Below the pieces are notes generated by a model. The model had not been told where the DNA came from and did not search any database. It worked only from the letters and a program-made list of their open reading frames with translations. Of a DNA stretch of 64,000 bases, positions 50,125-59,086 are shown piece after piece. The first letter of the stretch is position 1. Every line of letters begins with the position of its first letter. The stretch is from Nevskiales bacterium (GTDB lineage: Bacteria; Pseudomonadota; Gammaproteobacteria; Steroidobacterales; GCA-2729495), in the NCBI GenBank assembly GCA_011526045.1, contig WYBE01000031.1, positions 58,567 to 122,566 on the forward strand. The letters are read 5' to 3'. The position numbers were made by a program, and so were the translations under genes.

Positions 50125-51503
50125 GCCGCCGGCGTGCGACGGTCCGAATGCGGCTGGCACTGTGGTATGCCGGCGCCCTGGCGACAATCCTGCTGCTATT
50201 TGCGGGGGGCGTTTACATCTTCGCCCGGCAGGGGTTGGGCGCCTACGTTTCCCAGCAGCTCGGCGACGACTACAGCGCGATCGAGAAGATGGCTCGCGAC
50301 GATCCCCACGAGCTGGCCGAGCTGGAAGAGCACGGGATTGCCGGCACCTTCCGCGTCGATCAGGGTGACCGCCTGTTGTTTCAAACCGCCGAATGGCGGC
50401 GGCTCGGCCTGGTTGAGAAGTTGAACAAGGATCAGGCCGACGCGGAACTGACGTTTCGTGATGAGGGCGGGCGGCATTTCCGAGTCCGAGTTGGATCGTT
50501 CGGCGAGGGCAGCGAGCGCGTTCGGATCGCCGTGGCCAAAGACGAGGAACCGGTCCGGCAGGCGCTGCGTCAGTTGGGGATCGTCCTGCTCGTGGCGTAC
50601 CCCATCGCTGTCGGCTTGAGCATCTTGGGCGGATATGTTTTGGCCGGACGATTGTTGTCACCCGTCGCTTTGATGGCCGCCAAGGCGCGGGAGATTACCG
50701 CGGAGCGCCTTTCCGAGCGGCTGCCGGTTGAGAATCCTGATGACGAGTTCGGACAACTCGCCCACGTATTCAACCATGCCCTTGCCCGGCTGGACGACTC
50801 CTTTGAACGGCTGCGACGTTTCACATCCGATGCGTCGCACGAGCTTCGAACTCCGCTGACGGCGATGCGAAGCGTCGGGGAAGTGGCGCTTCAAGAGGGC
50901 GGCGACCCGGGCCGGTATCGCGAGGCGATCGGAAGCATGTTGGAGGAGGTCGATCGGCTGACGCGGCTGGTCGAGAGTCTCCTGCTTCTTACACGCGCGG
51001 ATGCGGGCTCCGCGAGGCTGGCCAAAGAGCGGCTCGACATCGCGGCGCTTGCGAAGGACGTCGTCGAGCACATGAAACCGCTGGCAGAAGATCGTTCACA
51101 GATCATTCTACTCGATGAAGGCGGGATCAATGGATCGCCCCACGGCCTCGCAGTCGCCGCCGAACGCATCACCCTGCGGCATGCGCTGATCAACCTGCTC
51201 GACAATGCCATCAAGTACTCGCCCGCCGGCGCGACGATCCGTGTTGCTGTTTCACGCGATAGGGCAGCGGCCGCGCGTATCGCTGTCTCCGACCAGGGGC
51301 CGGGCATTCCGCTTGAGGAACACGCTCGCATCTTCGAGCGCTTCTACCGCCTCGACCCCGCCCGCTCGCGCGAGGCCGGCGGCGCGGGGCTGGGCCTGTC
51401 CATCGCCAAGTGGGCGGTCGAGGCCAACGGCGGCCGGATCGAGGTGCAGAGCGAGCCGGGCCACGGGGCGACGTTCTGCATCATCGTGCCGCAGGCCGTG
51501 TAG
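50121..51503 (+). CDS. sensor histidine kinase, heavy-metal type
   Basis: A 460-aa kinase: a transmembrane helix at 13-35, a periplasmic domain, a second helix near 153-176, HAMP (GRLLSPVALMAAKAREITAE), a dimerisation domain with His240 (SDASHELRTPLTAMRSVGEV) and a HATPase domain (LINLLDNAIKYSPAGATIRV, GPGIPLEEHARIFERF, GAGLGLSIAKWAVE). It overlaps the regulator stop (ATGA). The signal is unknown; metal or redox stress is likely from context. Confidence 0.9.
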   Translation: MSRRRATVRMRLALWYAGALATILLLFAGGVYIFARQGLGAYVSQQLGDDYSAIEKMARDDPHELAELEEHGIAGTFRVDQGDRLLFQTAEWRRLGLVEKLNKDQADAELTFRDEGGRHFRVRVGSFGEGSERVRIAVAKDEEPVRQALRQLGIVLLVAYPIAVGLSILGGYVLAGRLLSPVALMAAKAREITAERLSERLPVENPDDEFGQLAHVFNHALARLDDSFERLRRFTSDASHELRTPLTAMRSVGEVALQEGGDPGRYREAIGSMLEEVDRLTRLVESLLLLTRADAGSARLAKERLDIAALAKDVVEHMKPLAEDRSQIILLDEGGINGSPHGLAVAAERITLRHALINLLDNAIKYSPAGATIRVAVSRDRAAAARIAVSDQGPGIPLEEHARIFERFYRLDPARSREAGGAGLGLSIAKWAVEANGGRIEVQSEPGHGATFCIIVPQAV

Positions 51504-51517
51504 CGCATTTCGGCAAT

Positions 51518-51549
51518 CCTGAACGAGATTTCAGGATGCCGTCAGTAGC
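51518..51549 (+). promoter_or_regulatory. response-regulator box upstream of the beta-propeller gene
   Basis: It matches the 49367 box at 25 of 32 bases and has TTCAGGATGCC and GTCAGTAGCAT as 11-bp half-sites. TGATAG at 51566-51571 is the likely -10. It implies that the operon starting at 51626 is activated by the same regulator. Confidence 0.55.
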
Positions 51550-51625
51550 ATCCCACTTCGGCGCGTGATAGCCTCGCGCATAGTTTTTCACGTTTGAGCG
51601 AAGCGGACACAAGGGAGGCTACGAA

Positions 51626-52648
51626 ATGACGCGGCATCGTCTCGCGGTCGTGATAACGACGCTAACTGTCGCTCTCTTCGCTTGTGGGTCGGGTTACGGT
51701 CAGGAGACGGCAAGAACCTCGCGGGCGTATATCACGAATTTCGGAGGAGACGCTATCTCCGTGGTCGATCCGCGGGACGCGAAGCTGGTCGCCAACATCC
51801 GGACCGGCGGCAAGCCCCACGGTGTCGCTATCGCGCCGGATGGCGCCGCCGTTTACGTGTCCAATGAAGCCGACGGAACGCTGTCATTCATCGACCCGGT
51901 CAAGAACGCGGTCACCGCGACCATTCCAGTCGGCAAGGCTCCGCACCAGATCGAAGTGTCGGCTGACTCACGGCACGTGCTTGTGGCGCTCAATGGGGAC
52001 AACGCCGTCGCGGTGGTCGATGCCGGCGCCCGCAAGATGATCAGAACCGTTCCGGTTGGCCGAGCGCCGCACATCGTGCTTCGCAGCCCCGATGGCAGGC
52101 ACGTTTACGTTACGTCAGAGGGAGACATGAAGCTCCTCGCGCTCGACGCCCAGACATGGGAAGTCGTCGGCGAGACGCCGCTGCTTGCCTTCCCGCGCGT
52201 GGTCGCTGTCACACCGGCCGGCGACCGCCTGTTTCAGACCATCCGCTGGCTCAACGGCGCCTTGGTCATCGATCCGGCCGGCCGAAAAGTCGTCGACCGC
52301 ATTGCACTCGGGGAGCCGAAGTTTGCAGAGGAGGGCAAGGATGCGCACGGTCTCGCCGTCACGCCCGACGGCAAGGAACTGTGGATTACCACGCAAACGA
52401 CGGACGAGGTGACAGTCATCGACGTGGCGACGCTCAAGCCAATTGGCAGAGTCAAGGTCGGACGCGATCCTAACTGGGTCGGCTTCACGCCCGACGGCCG
52501 CCTGGCCGTCATCAGCAACACGGGCAGCGGAGATGCGACGATTGTGGATGTCCGCGGGCGCAACGCGACAGGGACCGTGAAGGTGGGCGCGCAGCCCAAG
52601 CGTCTGGCAGTCGGCGCCGTGAACGCGGGCCGCGGGACGAACAACTGA
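51626..52648 (+). CDS. secreted YVTN-type beta-propeller protein
   Basis: A 340-aa protein with a signal peptide (about residues 1-25, Cys20 may allow lipidation) and seven-fold-like repeats of the form AYITNFGGDAISVVDPRDAK, VYVSNEADGTLSFIDPVKNA, VYVTSEGDMKLLALDAQTWE. These proteins fold as propellers in the periplasm and often bind metals or partner proteins. First gene of the main cargo operon, preceded by the response-regulator box. Confidence 0.8.
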   Translation: MTRHRLAVVITTLTVALFACGSGYGQETARTSRAYITNFGGDAISVVDPRDAKLVANIRTGGKPHGVAIAPDGAAVYVSNEADGTLSFIDPVKNAVTATIPVGKAPHQIEVSADSRHVLVALNGDNAVAVVDAGARKMIRTVPVGRAPHIVLRSPDGRHVYVTSEGDMKLLALDAQTWEVVGETPLLAFPRVVAVTPAGDRLFQTIRWLNGALVIDPAGRKVVDRIALGEPKFAEEGKDAHGLAVTPDGKELWITTQTTDEVTVIDVATLKPIGRVKVGRDPNWVGFTPDGRLAVISNTGSGDATIVDVRGRNATGTVKVGAQPKRLAVGAVNAGRGTNN

Positions 52649-52744
52649 GTCGGGTGCGCCAAGCGGTTGTCACACGAGTGGTGCCGCGGAGGAACAACGG
52701 CATTCCAGAAGATGTTGGGCTCAACAGGAACCAGGAGGAGAATC

Positions 52745-53995
52745 ATGAAGACTATCTGTGCGACGGTTGCGGTTCTGTGGATTGCGGCGAGCACCCTCGC
52801 TTACGCCGATGGCGACAAGTTTGAGGCGCTGGAGCAGGAGTTCCTCCGGTTGGCCTCAAGCAAGGCCAAGATCACGGCCAAGCAGGCCATCGAAACGGCC
52901 GGCAAGCGGGCCGCCGGCGGCAAGCTCATCGAGGTCGAACTGGGCCTCAAGGGTGAGACGCCGGTCTTCGAGGTGGAGTTCCTGACCGATTCGGGCGAGA
53001 AGGAGATCACGATCGACGCCGTGACCGGGAACGTGCTTGAGAACGAGGACGAGAAACCCGACGCCGAGGAAGCGGCCGAGTACGAGGCGGCGAAGAAAGC
53101 CCTCAGTGGCGCGCGCACGACACTCGCCCAGGCGATGGACGCCGCAATGGCCGAGGTCAAGGGCGGAACTGTCGTCGAGGCCAAGGTCGAGGTCGAGAAC
53201 GGCAGGCTCGAATTCGAGGTGGAACTGCTCACGGGAGGTGGCGCCGGCGGCCCGGCCCGCTTTATGGAGGTCAAGCTTGATGCCGCCGGAAAGGTCACGA
53301 AGGTAGAAGTGGAAAAGGCCAAGGGTCAGGGGTGGACCTTCGACGGCGACGCGACTGGTAAGCCGCCGGCCGGATGGAAGCTCGGCTTCACCAACCCCGC
53401 CGACGGCAAGGCCACATGGACGGTCGCTAAGGACCCCGGCGCGCCCACGGGTCCAAACGTCCTGATGCTTGAGACACATAGCGCCGACCGCGTGTTCAAC
53501 GTCGCAATGGCCGAAAAGACCTCGTACAAGGACGTTTCGGTTCGAACGCGCATCCGCGCCGACAGCGGCAAAGAAGACCAGGGCGGCGGCGTGATCTGGC
53601 GGTGCAAGGACGCCGACAACTACTACATCTGCCGCATCAACCCGCTTGAGAACAACTTCCGAGTCTACAAGGTACTGAACGGCAGGCGCCAGCAGCTAGC
53701 CACAACCGAGTTTCGAGCCGAGACGGGCAAGTGGTACGTCGTCCAGGCGCGCATGGTGGGACACCACATCGAATGCTACGTGGACGGCAGGAAGCTGCTC
53801 GACGTTGAAGACCCTGACGTCCAGGACGCCGGCATGGTCGGCCTGTGGACCAAGGCCGACGCCTCATCGTCGTTCGACGATTTCGCGGTGGGGCCGGCCA
53901 AATCAGCGATGGCTGCTACCCACGGCGAGTTGCGTGAGGGCGGCAAAGAGAAAGACGAAGACGATGATGACGACGACCAGGCGGAGAAGCCTTAA
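52745..53995 (+). CDS. PepSY plus DUF1080-like exported protein
   Basis: A 416-aa protein with a signal peptide (1-21). Two PepSY-like units follow (ITAKQAIETAGKRAAGGKLI; LAQAMDAAMAEVKGGTVVEA). The C-terminal part is a DUF1080/laminarin-type jelly roll (ADNYYICRINPLENNFRVYK, VDGRKLLDVEDPDVQDAGMV). The last 20 residues are highly acidic (DEDDDDDDQAE). Its C-terminal domain is homologous to the lipoprotein at 57383. ATG 52745 has GGAG upstream. The role is unknown; PepSY domains sense or regulate at the envelope. Confidence 0.72.
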   Translation: MKTICATVAVLWIAASTLAYADGDKFEALEQEFLRLASSKAKITAKQAIETAGKRAAGGKLIEVELGLKGETPVFEVEFLTDSGEKEITIDAVTGNVLENEDEKPDAEEAAEYEAAKKALSGARTTLAQAMDAAMAEVKGGTVVEAKVEVENGRLEFEVELLTGGGAGGPARFMEVKLDAAGKVTKVEVEKAKGQGWTFDGDATGKPPAGWKLGFTNPADGKATWTVAKDPGAPTGPNVLMLETHSADRVFNVAMAEKTSYKDVSVRTRIRADSGKEDQGGGVIWRCKDADNYYICRINPLENNFRVYKVLNGRRQQLATTEFRAETGKWYVVQARMVGHHIECYVDGRKLLDVEDPDVQDAGMVGLWTKADASSSFDDFAVGPAKSAMAATHGELREGGKEKDEDDDDDDQAEKP

Positions 53996-54047
53996 TAAGA
54001 GCGAATCCCGGTGTGAGGTGGATTCACACGTGCAGCGGTATCCCGGC

Positions 54048-55181
54048 ATGTACCATCCAGGCTGCGCGGCCGCTTGGTTGGAGCGTCCATCGTCCGTTGT
54101 GCGCAAACAGCGCCCTACGATTTCGCCGCTGGTCGTCAGTGCCCTCGCATTCGCCGTCGCGGCACCCGCACACGCCGGTCTGCCGCCTGAAGTATCGGAG
54201 AAGATGACAGGTCAGTTGGTCGGTCCGTTCGAATCGGTCACGCTGGACGGCAAGTCTGTCGCGTTCGCCAACTTCGCGGGCAAACCGGTCGTCGTCAACT
54301 TCTTTGCAAGCTGGTGCCCGCCGTGCCAAACCGTGCTGGGAAGCCTGCGAGAGGTTCATCCTGCGTCCAGTGGGAAGGGCGTTACATTTCTCGGGGTTCT
54401 GGTTGACGCGATGGAGACGCCGGACACCGTGGAGGATGCCCGGAAGCAACTCGCGGAGCGCCCACCTCCGTACCCCGTCGTCTTGCTGAATCCATCACTG
54501 AAGGCCGCCTTCGAGTATAAGGGCTGGCCCTCGACGTATTTCATAACGGCCGAAGGGAAGTTCTCAACGACCCTCTACGGCGTTCATCCGGCCCAGCTCA
54601 TTTCCGAGGTCGCTGACCGAATCGCGCCGCCGGCGCCCGCCCCGACCGTGCCGTCTACCACGCGGGAGACTGTCTCAGCAGAGAGCCCGGCCCACCCGTG
54701 GCAGCGCACGCCGTGGGGCGCGCTCGTGCCGGCGCGCTGGAGGCAGTGGCATCCGATGCTGGTCCATTTTCCGATTGCACTGCTCGTGATCGAGGCGCTC
54801 TGCGTCCTGGTGCATGCCTTGCGGCCACGCGATGAACTGGCGCGCTTTGCGTCGAGGCTCCTGTTGATCGCCGTGTGCAGCTTCGTTCCGGCGATCCTGA
54901 CCGGCGTTGCGGATTCAGGCGTTGACGCTGGATTGTCCTTCGGCCAGGCGCTGCGGGAGCGGTACTACAACGCCTGGCGTACCGAGAGCGCCGTCTCACT
55001 GCACGTCCTCTACGCATTGGCTGCCGCGCTTCTCGCCGGCGCGCGGCTAACGTGGCTCCTTCTATCCCGTTCGCGGGCGCTTCGTGGCAGGCAGCGCCGC
55101 GGCTATGTCGCTGTTACCCTGGTAAACCTCTGGTTGCTTCTTGGCGCGGCTCAGGTCGGCGGGGGGATTTCACATGCATAG
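54048..55181 (+). CDS. TlpA-like thioredoxin plus DUF2231 membrane protein
   Basis: A 377-aa protein. After a signal peptide a TlpA-type thioredoxin carries the WCPPC active site (NFFASWCPPCQTVLGSLREV). A C-terminal DUF2231 region with several transmembrane helices follows (WHPMLVHFPIALLVIEALCV; FVPAILTGVADSG). It may supply electrons or reduce thiols at the envelope. The start is uncertain: GTG 54099 would give a cleaner signal peptide (RKQRPTISPLVVSALAFAVA). It ends 8 bp inside the chrA start. Confidence 0.72.
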   Translation: MYHPGCAAAWLERPSSVVRKQRPTISPLVVSALAFAVAAPAHAGLPPEVSEKMTGQLVGPFESVTLDGKSVAFANFAGKPVVVNFFASWCPPCQTVLGSLREVHPASSGKGVTFLGVLVDAMETPDTVEDARKQLAERPPPYPVVLLNPSLKAAFEYKGWPSTYFITAEGKFSTTLYGVHPAQLISEVADRIAPPAPAPTVPSTTRETVSAESPAHPWQRTPWGALVPARWRQWHPMLVHFPIALLVIEALCVLVHALRPRDELARFASRLLLIAVCSFVPAILTGVADSGVDAGLSFGQALRERYYNAWRTESAVSLHVLYALAAALLAGARLTWLLLSRSRALRGRQRRGYVAVTLVNLWLLLGAAQVGGGISHA

Positions 55182-56403
55182 TGGACCCGCGTCGCCGGAA
55201 TCCTCGGGGGTCGTGCAAGTCGTCACAGCGCAGCCGGTCATGGCCTATACGCTCACCGAACTTGTGGGCTACTTCGTACGGCTCGGCACCATTGGCTTTG
55301 GCGGCCCTGTGGCGCTGGTGGGGTACATGCATCGAGATCTCGTCGAAAAGCGCGGTTGGATCTCGGAGGCCGATTACAAGGAAGGCTTGGCCCTCGCCCA
55401 GCTCGCACCTGGCCCATTGGCAGCGCAGCTCGCCATTTACATCGGATTCGTTCACTATCGCATCATCGGTGCCACGCTGGTGGGTCTCGCCTTCGTGCTT
55501 CCGTCTTTCCTCATGGTGTTGGCACTCGGCTGGGCGTACCTGAGGTATGCGGGACTCTCCTGGATGCAGGCGGTCTTCTACGGTGTTGGTGCGGCGGTGA
55601 TTGGTATTATTGCGCTCAGTGCCTACAAACTGACGCGCAAGAGCGTAGGAAAGAGCGCGCTGCTGTGGGCCATCTACGTGGTGGCCGCGGCGTTTACCAT
55701 CATCACCGAGACGGAGAGCGTTTGGCTGTTCCTGTCGGCCGGTGTCGTGGTGTGGCTCGCACACTCGTCCCCAAAGTGGTTGCGACCTGGCGGCGGCACG
55801 ACAGCGCTAGTAGGAATCGCACCACTGCCGTTACTGCTGGCCAACTCCGCCTCGATGGACTGGGGAACGTTGAGCCGGATCGCCCTCTTCTTCACCAAGG
55901 CCGGCGCCTTCGTGTTCGGCAGCGGTCTGGCAATTGTGCCGTTCCTTTACGGCGGTGTGGTCACCGAGTACCAGTGGCTCGACGACCGCCAATTCATGGA
56001 CGCCGTGGCGGTGGCCATGATTACGCCCGGCCCCGTGGTCATCACCGTCGGGTTCATCGGTTACATCGTCGCCGGTTTTCCAGGTGCGTGCGTGGCGGCG
56101 CTGTCGACGTTTCTGCCGTGCTACCTGTTTACGATCATCCCGGCGCCGTACTTCAAGAAGTATGGCAAGCGACCCGGAATCGCCGCCTTCGTGAACGGCG
56201 TGACGGCCGCGGCAATCGGCACCATTGCAGGGGCCGTGATCGTGCTGGGTCAGCGATCGGTGTTCGACTGGCCTACAGCGCTCATCGCGATGGTCACATT
56301 GGCGCTGCTGTGGAGATTCAAACTACCGGAGCCGCTCGTCGTGATGGGCGCGGGCGTCGTCGGACTTGTCGTTCATCCCCTCTTGCGAGCATCAGGTACA
56401 TGA
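55174..56403 (+). CDS. chrA: chromate transporter ChrA, long-chain type
   Basis: A 409-aa membrane protein with two CHR domains, each with its signature (FGGPVALVGYMHRDLV in the first; AGAFVFGSGLAIVPFLYGG in the second) and about ten to twelve transmembrane helices. Long-chain ChrA proteins export chromate from the cytoplasm using the proton motive force. It defines the function of the cargo cluster. ATG 55174 overlaps the preceding stop. Confidence 0.93.
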   Translation: MHSGPASPESSGVVQVVTAQPVMAYTLTELVGYFVRLGTIGFGGPVALVGYMHRDLVEKRGWISEADYKEGLALAQLAPGPLAAQLAIYIGFVHYRIIGATLVGLAFVLPSFLMVLALGWAYLRYAGLSWMQAVFYGVGAAVIGIIALSAYKLTRKSVGKSALLWAIYVVAAAFTIITETESVWLFLSAGVVVWLAHSSPKWLRPGGGTTALVGIAPLPLLLANSASMDWGTLSRIALFFTKAGAFVFGSGLAIVPFLYGGVVTEYQWLDDRQFMDAVAVAMITPGPVVITVGFIGYIVAGFPGACVAALSTFLPCYLFTIIPAPYFKKYGKRPGIAAFVNGVTAAAIGTIAGAVIVLGQRSVFDWPTALIAMVTLALLWRFKLPEPLVVMGAGVVGLVVHPLLRASGT

Positions 56404-56422
56404 TTGAATCGGAGTCAGCAAC

Positions 56423-57364
56423 ATGAAACAACTTGGGAAAAAGTGGAGTCCGTTAATCTGCACGGTCGTCGCGGCGGCGCTCGTGAACGCGCCAAGTTCT
56501 GCCCAAACACAAAGCAACCTCGATGCCGCCAAGATAGATGCCGCAATCGGCGCCAAGGGGGCGTGGATCGAAGACGAGGGGGTTTACAAGGTTACGTTCC
56601 CGCGCACGGATGTCCCGATCAGCGTCGACGGGCGGCGGATGGCGCCGTTCATGGGATTCACCTCCTGGGCCGCATTCCAGGCCGGCAATGCCGCGGCGGC
56701 GATGGTCATGGGCGACCTCGTACTGTTCGAGGACGAAGTCAGTGCGGCTATGGACGCCTGCCTCCAGGCCGGCATCGAAGTCACGGCGCTGCACAATCAC
56801 TTCTTTTTCGACGAGCCCAAAGTCTACTTCATGCACATCGGCGGCGAGGGCGCCGCCGAGAAGCTGGCCGCTGGCGTTCGCAAGGCGCTCGACGCCGCCA
56901 GAGCGGTTCGCGCCGAGACGCCGAAGCCAACCCGGACATTTGGCATGGCCGCCGTGCCAACTGTGAACGCCATCTCCGCGAAACCCATCGACGACATCCT
57001 CGGCGCGAAGGGACAGTCGAAGGACGGCATGTATAAAGTCGTCATCGGCCGCACCGTGAAGATGACCTGCGGCTGCCACGTCGGCAAGGAGATGGGCGTC
57101 AACACCTGGGCCGCACTGGCCGGGACCGACGAGCGGGCGCTGGTCGACGGCGACTTCGCCGTTCTGGAGCACGAGCTGCAGCCGGTGCTGAGAGCACTTC
57201 GCCGCTCCAGCATCCACATCGTCGCGATTCACCACCACATGGTCGGCGAGTCGCCGCGCATGTTGTTTCTGCACTACTGGGGTGTGGCGCCCGCAGAGAC
57301 ACTGGCCCGAGGCGTGCGGGCCGCCCTCGATGCACAAAAGACCGCATCGCCCTCGAAGCCCTGA
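56423..57364 (+). CDS. LppY/LpqO (DUF1259) protein
   Basis: A 313-aa exported protein with a signal peptide (1-29) and two DUF1259 repeats: KIDAAIGAKGAWIEDEGVYK ... LHNHFFFDEPKVYFMHIGGE and a second unit with IHHHMVGESPRMLFLHYWGV. Both have conserved His pairs, which suggests metal or haem-like ligands. DUF1259 proteins are often encoded next to chrA in chromate operons. The activity is unknown. Confidence 0.85.
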   Translation: MKQLGKKWSPLICTVVAAALVNAPSSAQTQSNLDAAKIDAAIGAKGAWIEDEGVYKVTFPRTDVPISVDGRRMAPFMGFTSWAAFQAGNAAAAMVMGDLVLFEDEVSAAMDACLQAGIEVTALHNHFFFDEPKVYFMHIGGEGAAEKLAAGVRKALDAARAVRAETPKPTRTFGMAAVPTVNAISAKPIDDILGAKGQSKDGMYKVVIGRTVKMTCGCHVGKEMGVNTWAALAGTDERALVDGDFAVLEHELQPVLRALRRSSIHIVAIHHHMVGESPRMLFLHYWGVAPAETLARGVRAALDAQKTASPSKP

Positions 57365-57382
57365 GTTGGGAGGAGTTCTACC

Positions 57383-58099
57383 ATGTTGCGCACGGTAGTC
57401 TTTGATCGTCGGATCTCCATTACGCTCCTTGGCGTTACACTCGGCGGATGTGCGACGGCACGGAATCTCGTCGCCACCACTTCGCCGCTCGTGCCTCCTG
57501 CCGGCGAACCGATCCGCTGGTCGTTCGATGATTCGGCGGTGAGTAGCCTGCCCGATGCATGGGAGTTGTGTGAGACAAAGGGTCGCGGAACGCCCGGACA
57601 GTGGCTGGTGCACGATGACCCGTCAGCAAGCAGCAAACCCCGCGTGCTGCGTCTCAAAACGAACAACACCGGCGGCACTTTCAACCTCTGCGTGCTCCGC
57701 CAGCCGAACACCGCGGATGTAGATGTCTCTGTGCGCATCCGCGCCGATACCGGGCGTGAAGACCAAGGCGGCGGCCTGGTCTGGCGCTTCCGTGATCCTG
57801 GCAACTATTACATCGCTCGATGGAACCCGCTGGAGGCCAACTACGCGCTCTACAAGGTGGTCGGCGGTAAACGCTCACTGCTGACGGAAGTCTCCGCACC
57901 CGACAAGGCCGGCATCTGGGCGATGGTGCGAGTCGTACAAGTCGCAGACAGGATCGATTGCTATCTGGATGATCGGCGGGTGATCGCCGTCGAGGATACA
58001 TCGCTGACGCAACCGGGCCGCGCCGGGCTGTGGACCAAGGCGGACGCAAGCTCCGCATTCGACGATTTTGTCCTGGTGGCCTCCAGAGATGCCGAGTAG
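57383..58099 (+). CDS. DUF1080-like lipoprotein
   Basis: A 238-aa protein with a lipobox (VTLGGCAT, Cys23). The mature protein is a jelly-roll domain (GNYYIARWNPLEANYALYKV, IDCYLDDRRVIAVED, RAGLWTKADASSAFDDFVLV) closely similar to the C-terminal half of the 52745 protein, with the same order of motifs. The two genes are intra-cluster paralogues. Function unknown. Confidence 0.72.
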   Translation: MLRTVVFDRRISITLLGVTLGGCATARNLVATTSPLVPPAGEPIRWSFDDSAVSSLPDAWELCETKGRGTPGQWLVHDDPSASSKPRVLRLKTNNTGGTFNLCVLRQPNTADVDVSVRIRADTGREDQGGGLVWRFRDPGNYYIARWNPLEANYALYKVVGGKRSLLTEVSAPDKAGIWAMVRVVQVADRIDCYLDDRRVIAVEDTSLTQPGRAGLWTKADASSAFDDFVLVASRDAE

Positions 58100-58102
58100 G
58101 CC

Positions 58103-59038
58103 GTGCATGCGACGACGAACAAGGAATCGGACGACCAGCACGCAGATGGCCGGCTCAGGCGCCCGCTGGCGAGGGTCCTTATGCTCATGGTCGCAATCGG
58201 CTCCTCGAGGATCGCAAATGCCGGTCCGCCGCTCATCACCGATGACCCGGATACGCCGGGCGCGGGACGCTGGGAGGTGAACGTGTCATATGGGTTGCAG
58301 TTGAATCGCGAGCGGGTGGAGATCGGACCTTCGCGCGCCGCCGAATTGACCCACTCGTTTCTGACCGGCGTCATCGACGGCCTCGGCCTGTCCGACCACA
58401 TTGAGCTTGACGAGCCTGAACCGCGGATGGTCTGGCGGAGGAACCTAACCCATGAGCTGCCGCTCATGGATATCAACTATGGCGTGAGCGACAGGGACCA
58501 GATCAAGTTTGAGATTCCGGTGGTCATATCCGATCCTCCAGTGGGAAGCACGGAGGGCGGGTTCGGCAATCTCGTCGTCGGATACAAGTATCGCTTTCTC
58601 GACGAAGCCGCTGCACCGCTTTCGCTTTCTGCGTATCCGCAATTGGAGGTTCCGACGGCTGCTCGCCGACTTGGCGAGAATCCTAAGCCCGTCTATGTGT
58701 TTCCACTGCAGGCCGGTCGTCATCTTCTTGATGACCGTCTTTTCGTTTACGGCGAGATCGGCTTTGCCGCCGCGCCCGGAAAGAGCGCTGACGACGGATG
58801 GTTCTACGGCGTCGCGGCTGAATACGAGCTTGCCGATCGCTTCACGGTTCTGGGAGAGATCGCCGGCAGCGTGCCGACGCACGGCACTGCGGAAAGCGAT
58901 GTGCTATTCAACGTCGGATTCAAGTGGGCGATCAATGACAACGTTTCGCTGATGGCCGCGATGGGGAGGAGCTTTCGTTCGTCCGGTCCGGAGCATCCGG
59001 AGCTGCTGGGCTTCTGGGGCGTGCAGTGCACGTTCTAG
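58103..59038 (+). CDS. outer-membrane barrel protein ('MetA-pathway' transporter-like)
   Basis: A 311-aa protein, GTG start, with a signal peptide ending near residue 40 (ALVLMLMVAIGSSRIANAG-like). Barrel strands follow, including WEVNVSYGLQLNRERVEI and GNLVVGYKYRFLDEAAAPLS, ending in GVQCTF. It resembles outer-membrane transporters or pores of metal clusters. A related protein is at 463-1317. Confidence 0.68.
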   Translation: MHATTNKESDDQHADGRLRRPLARVLMLMVAIGSSRIANAGPPLITDDPDTPGAGRWEVNVSYGLQLNRERVEIGPSRAAELTHSFLTGVIDGLGLSDHIELDEPEPRMVWRRNLTHELPLMDINYGVSDRDQIKFEIPVVISDPPVGSTEGGFGNLVVGYKYRFLDEAAAPLSLSAYPQLEVPTAARRLGENPKPVYVFPLQAGRHLLDDRLFVYGEIGFAAAPGKSADDGWFYGVAAEYELADRFTVLGEIAGSVPTHGTAESDVLFNVGFKWAINDNVSLMAAMGRSFRSSGPEHPELLGFWGVQCTF

Positions 59039-59086
59039 CGCGATGACGTGATGGAAATAGCTGAGAATCGACTGGAGGACCTGATC

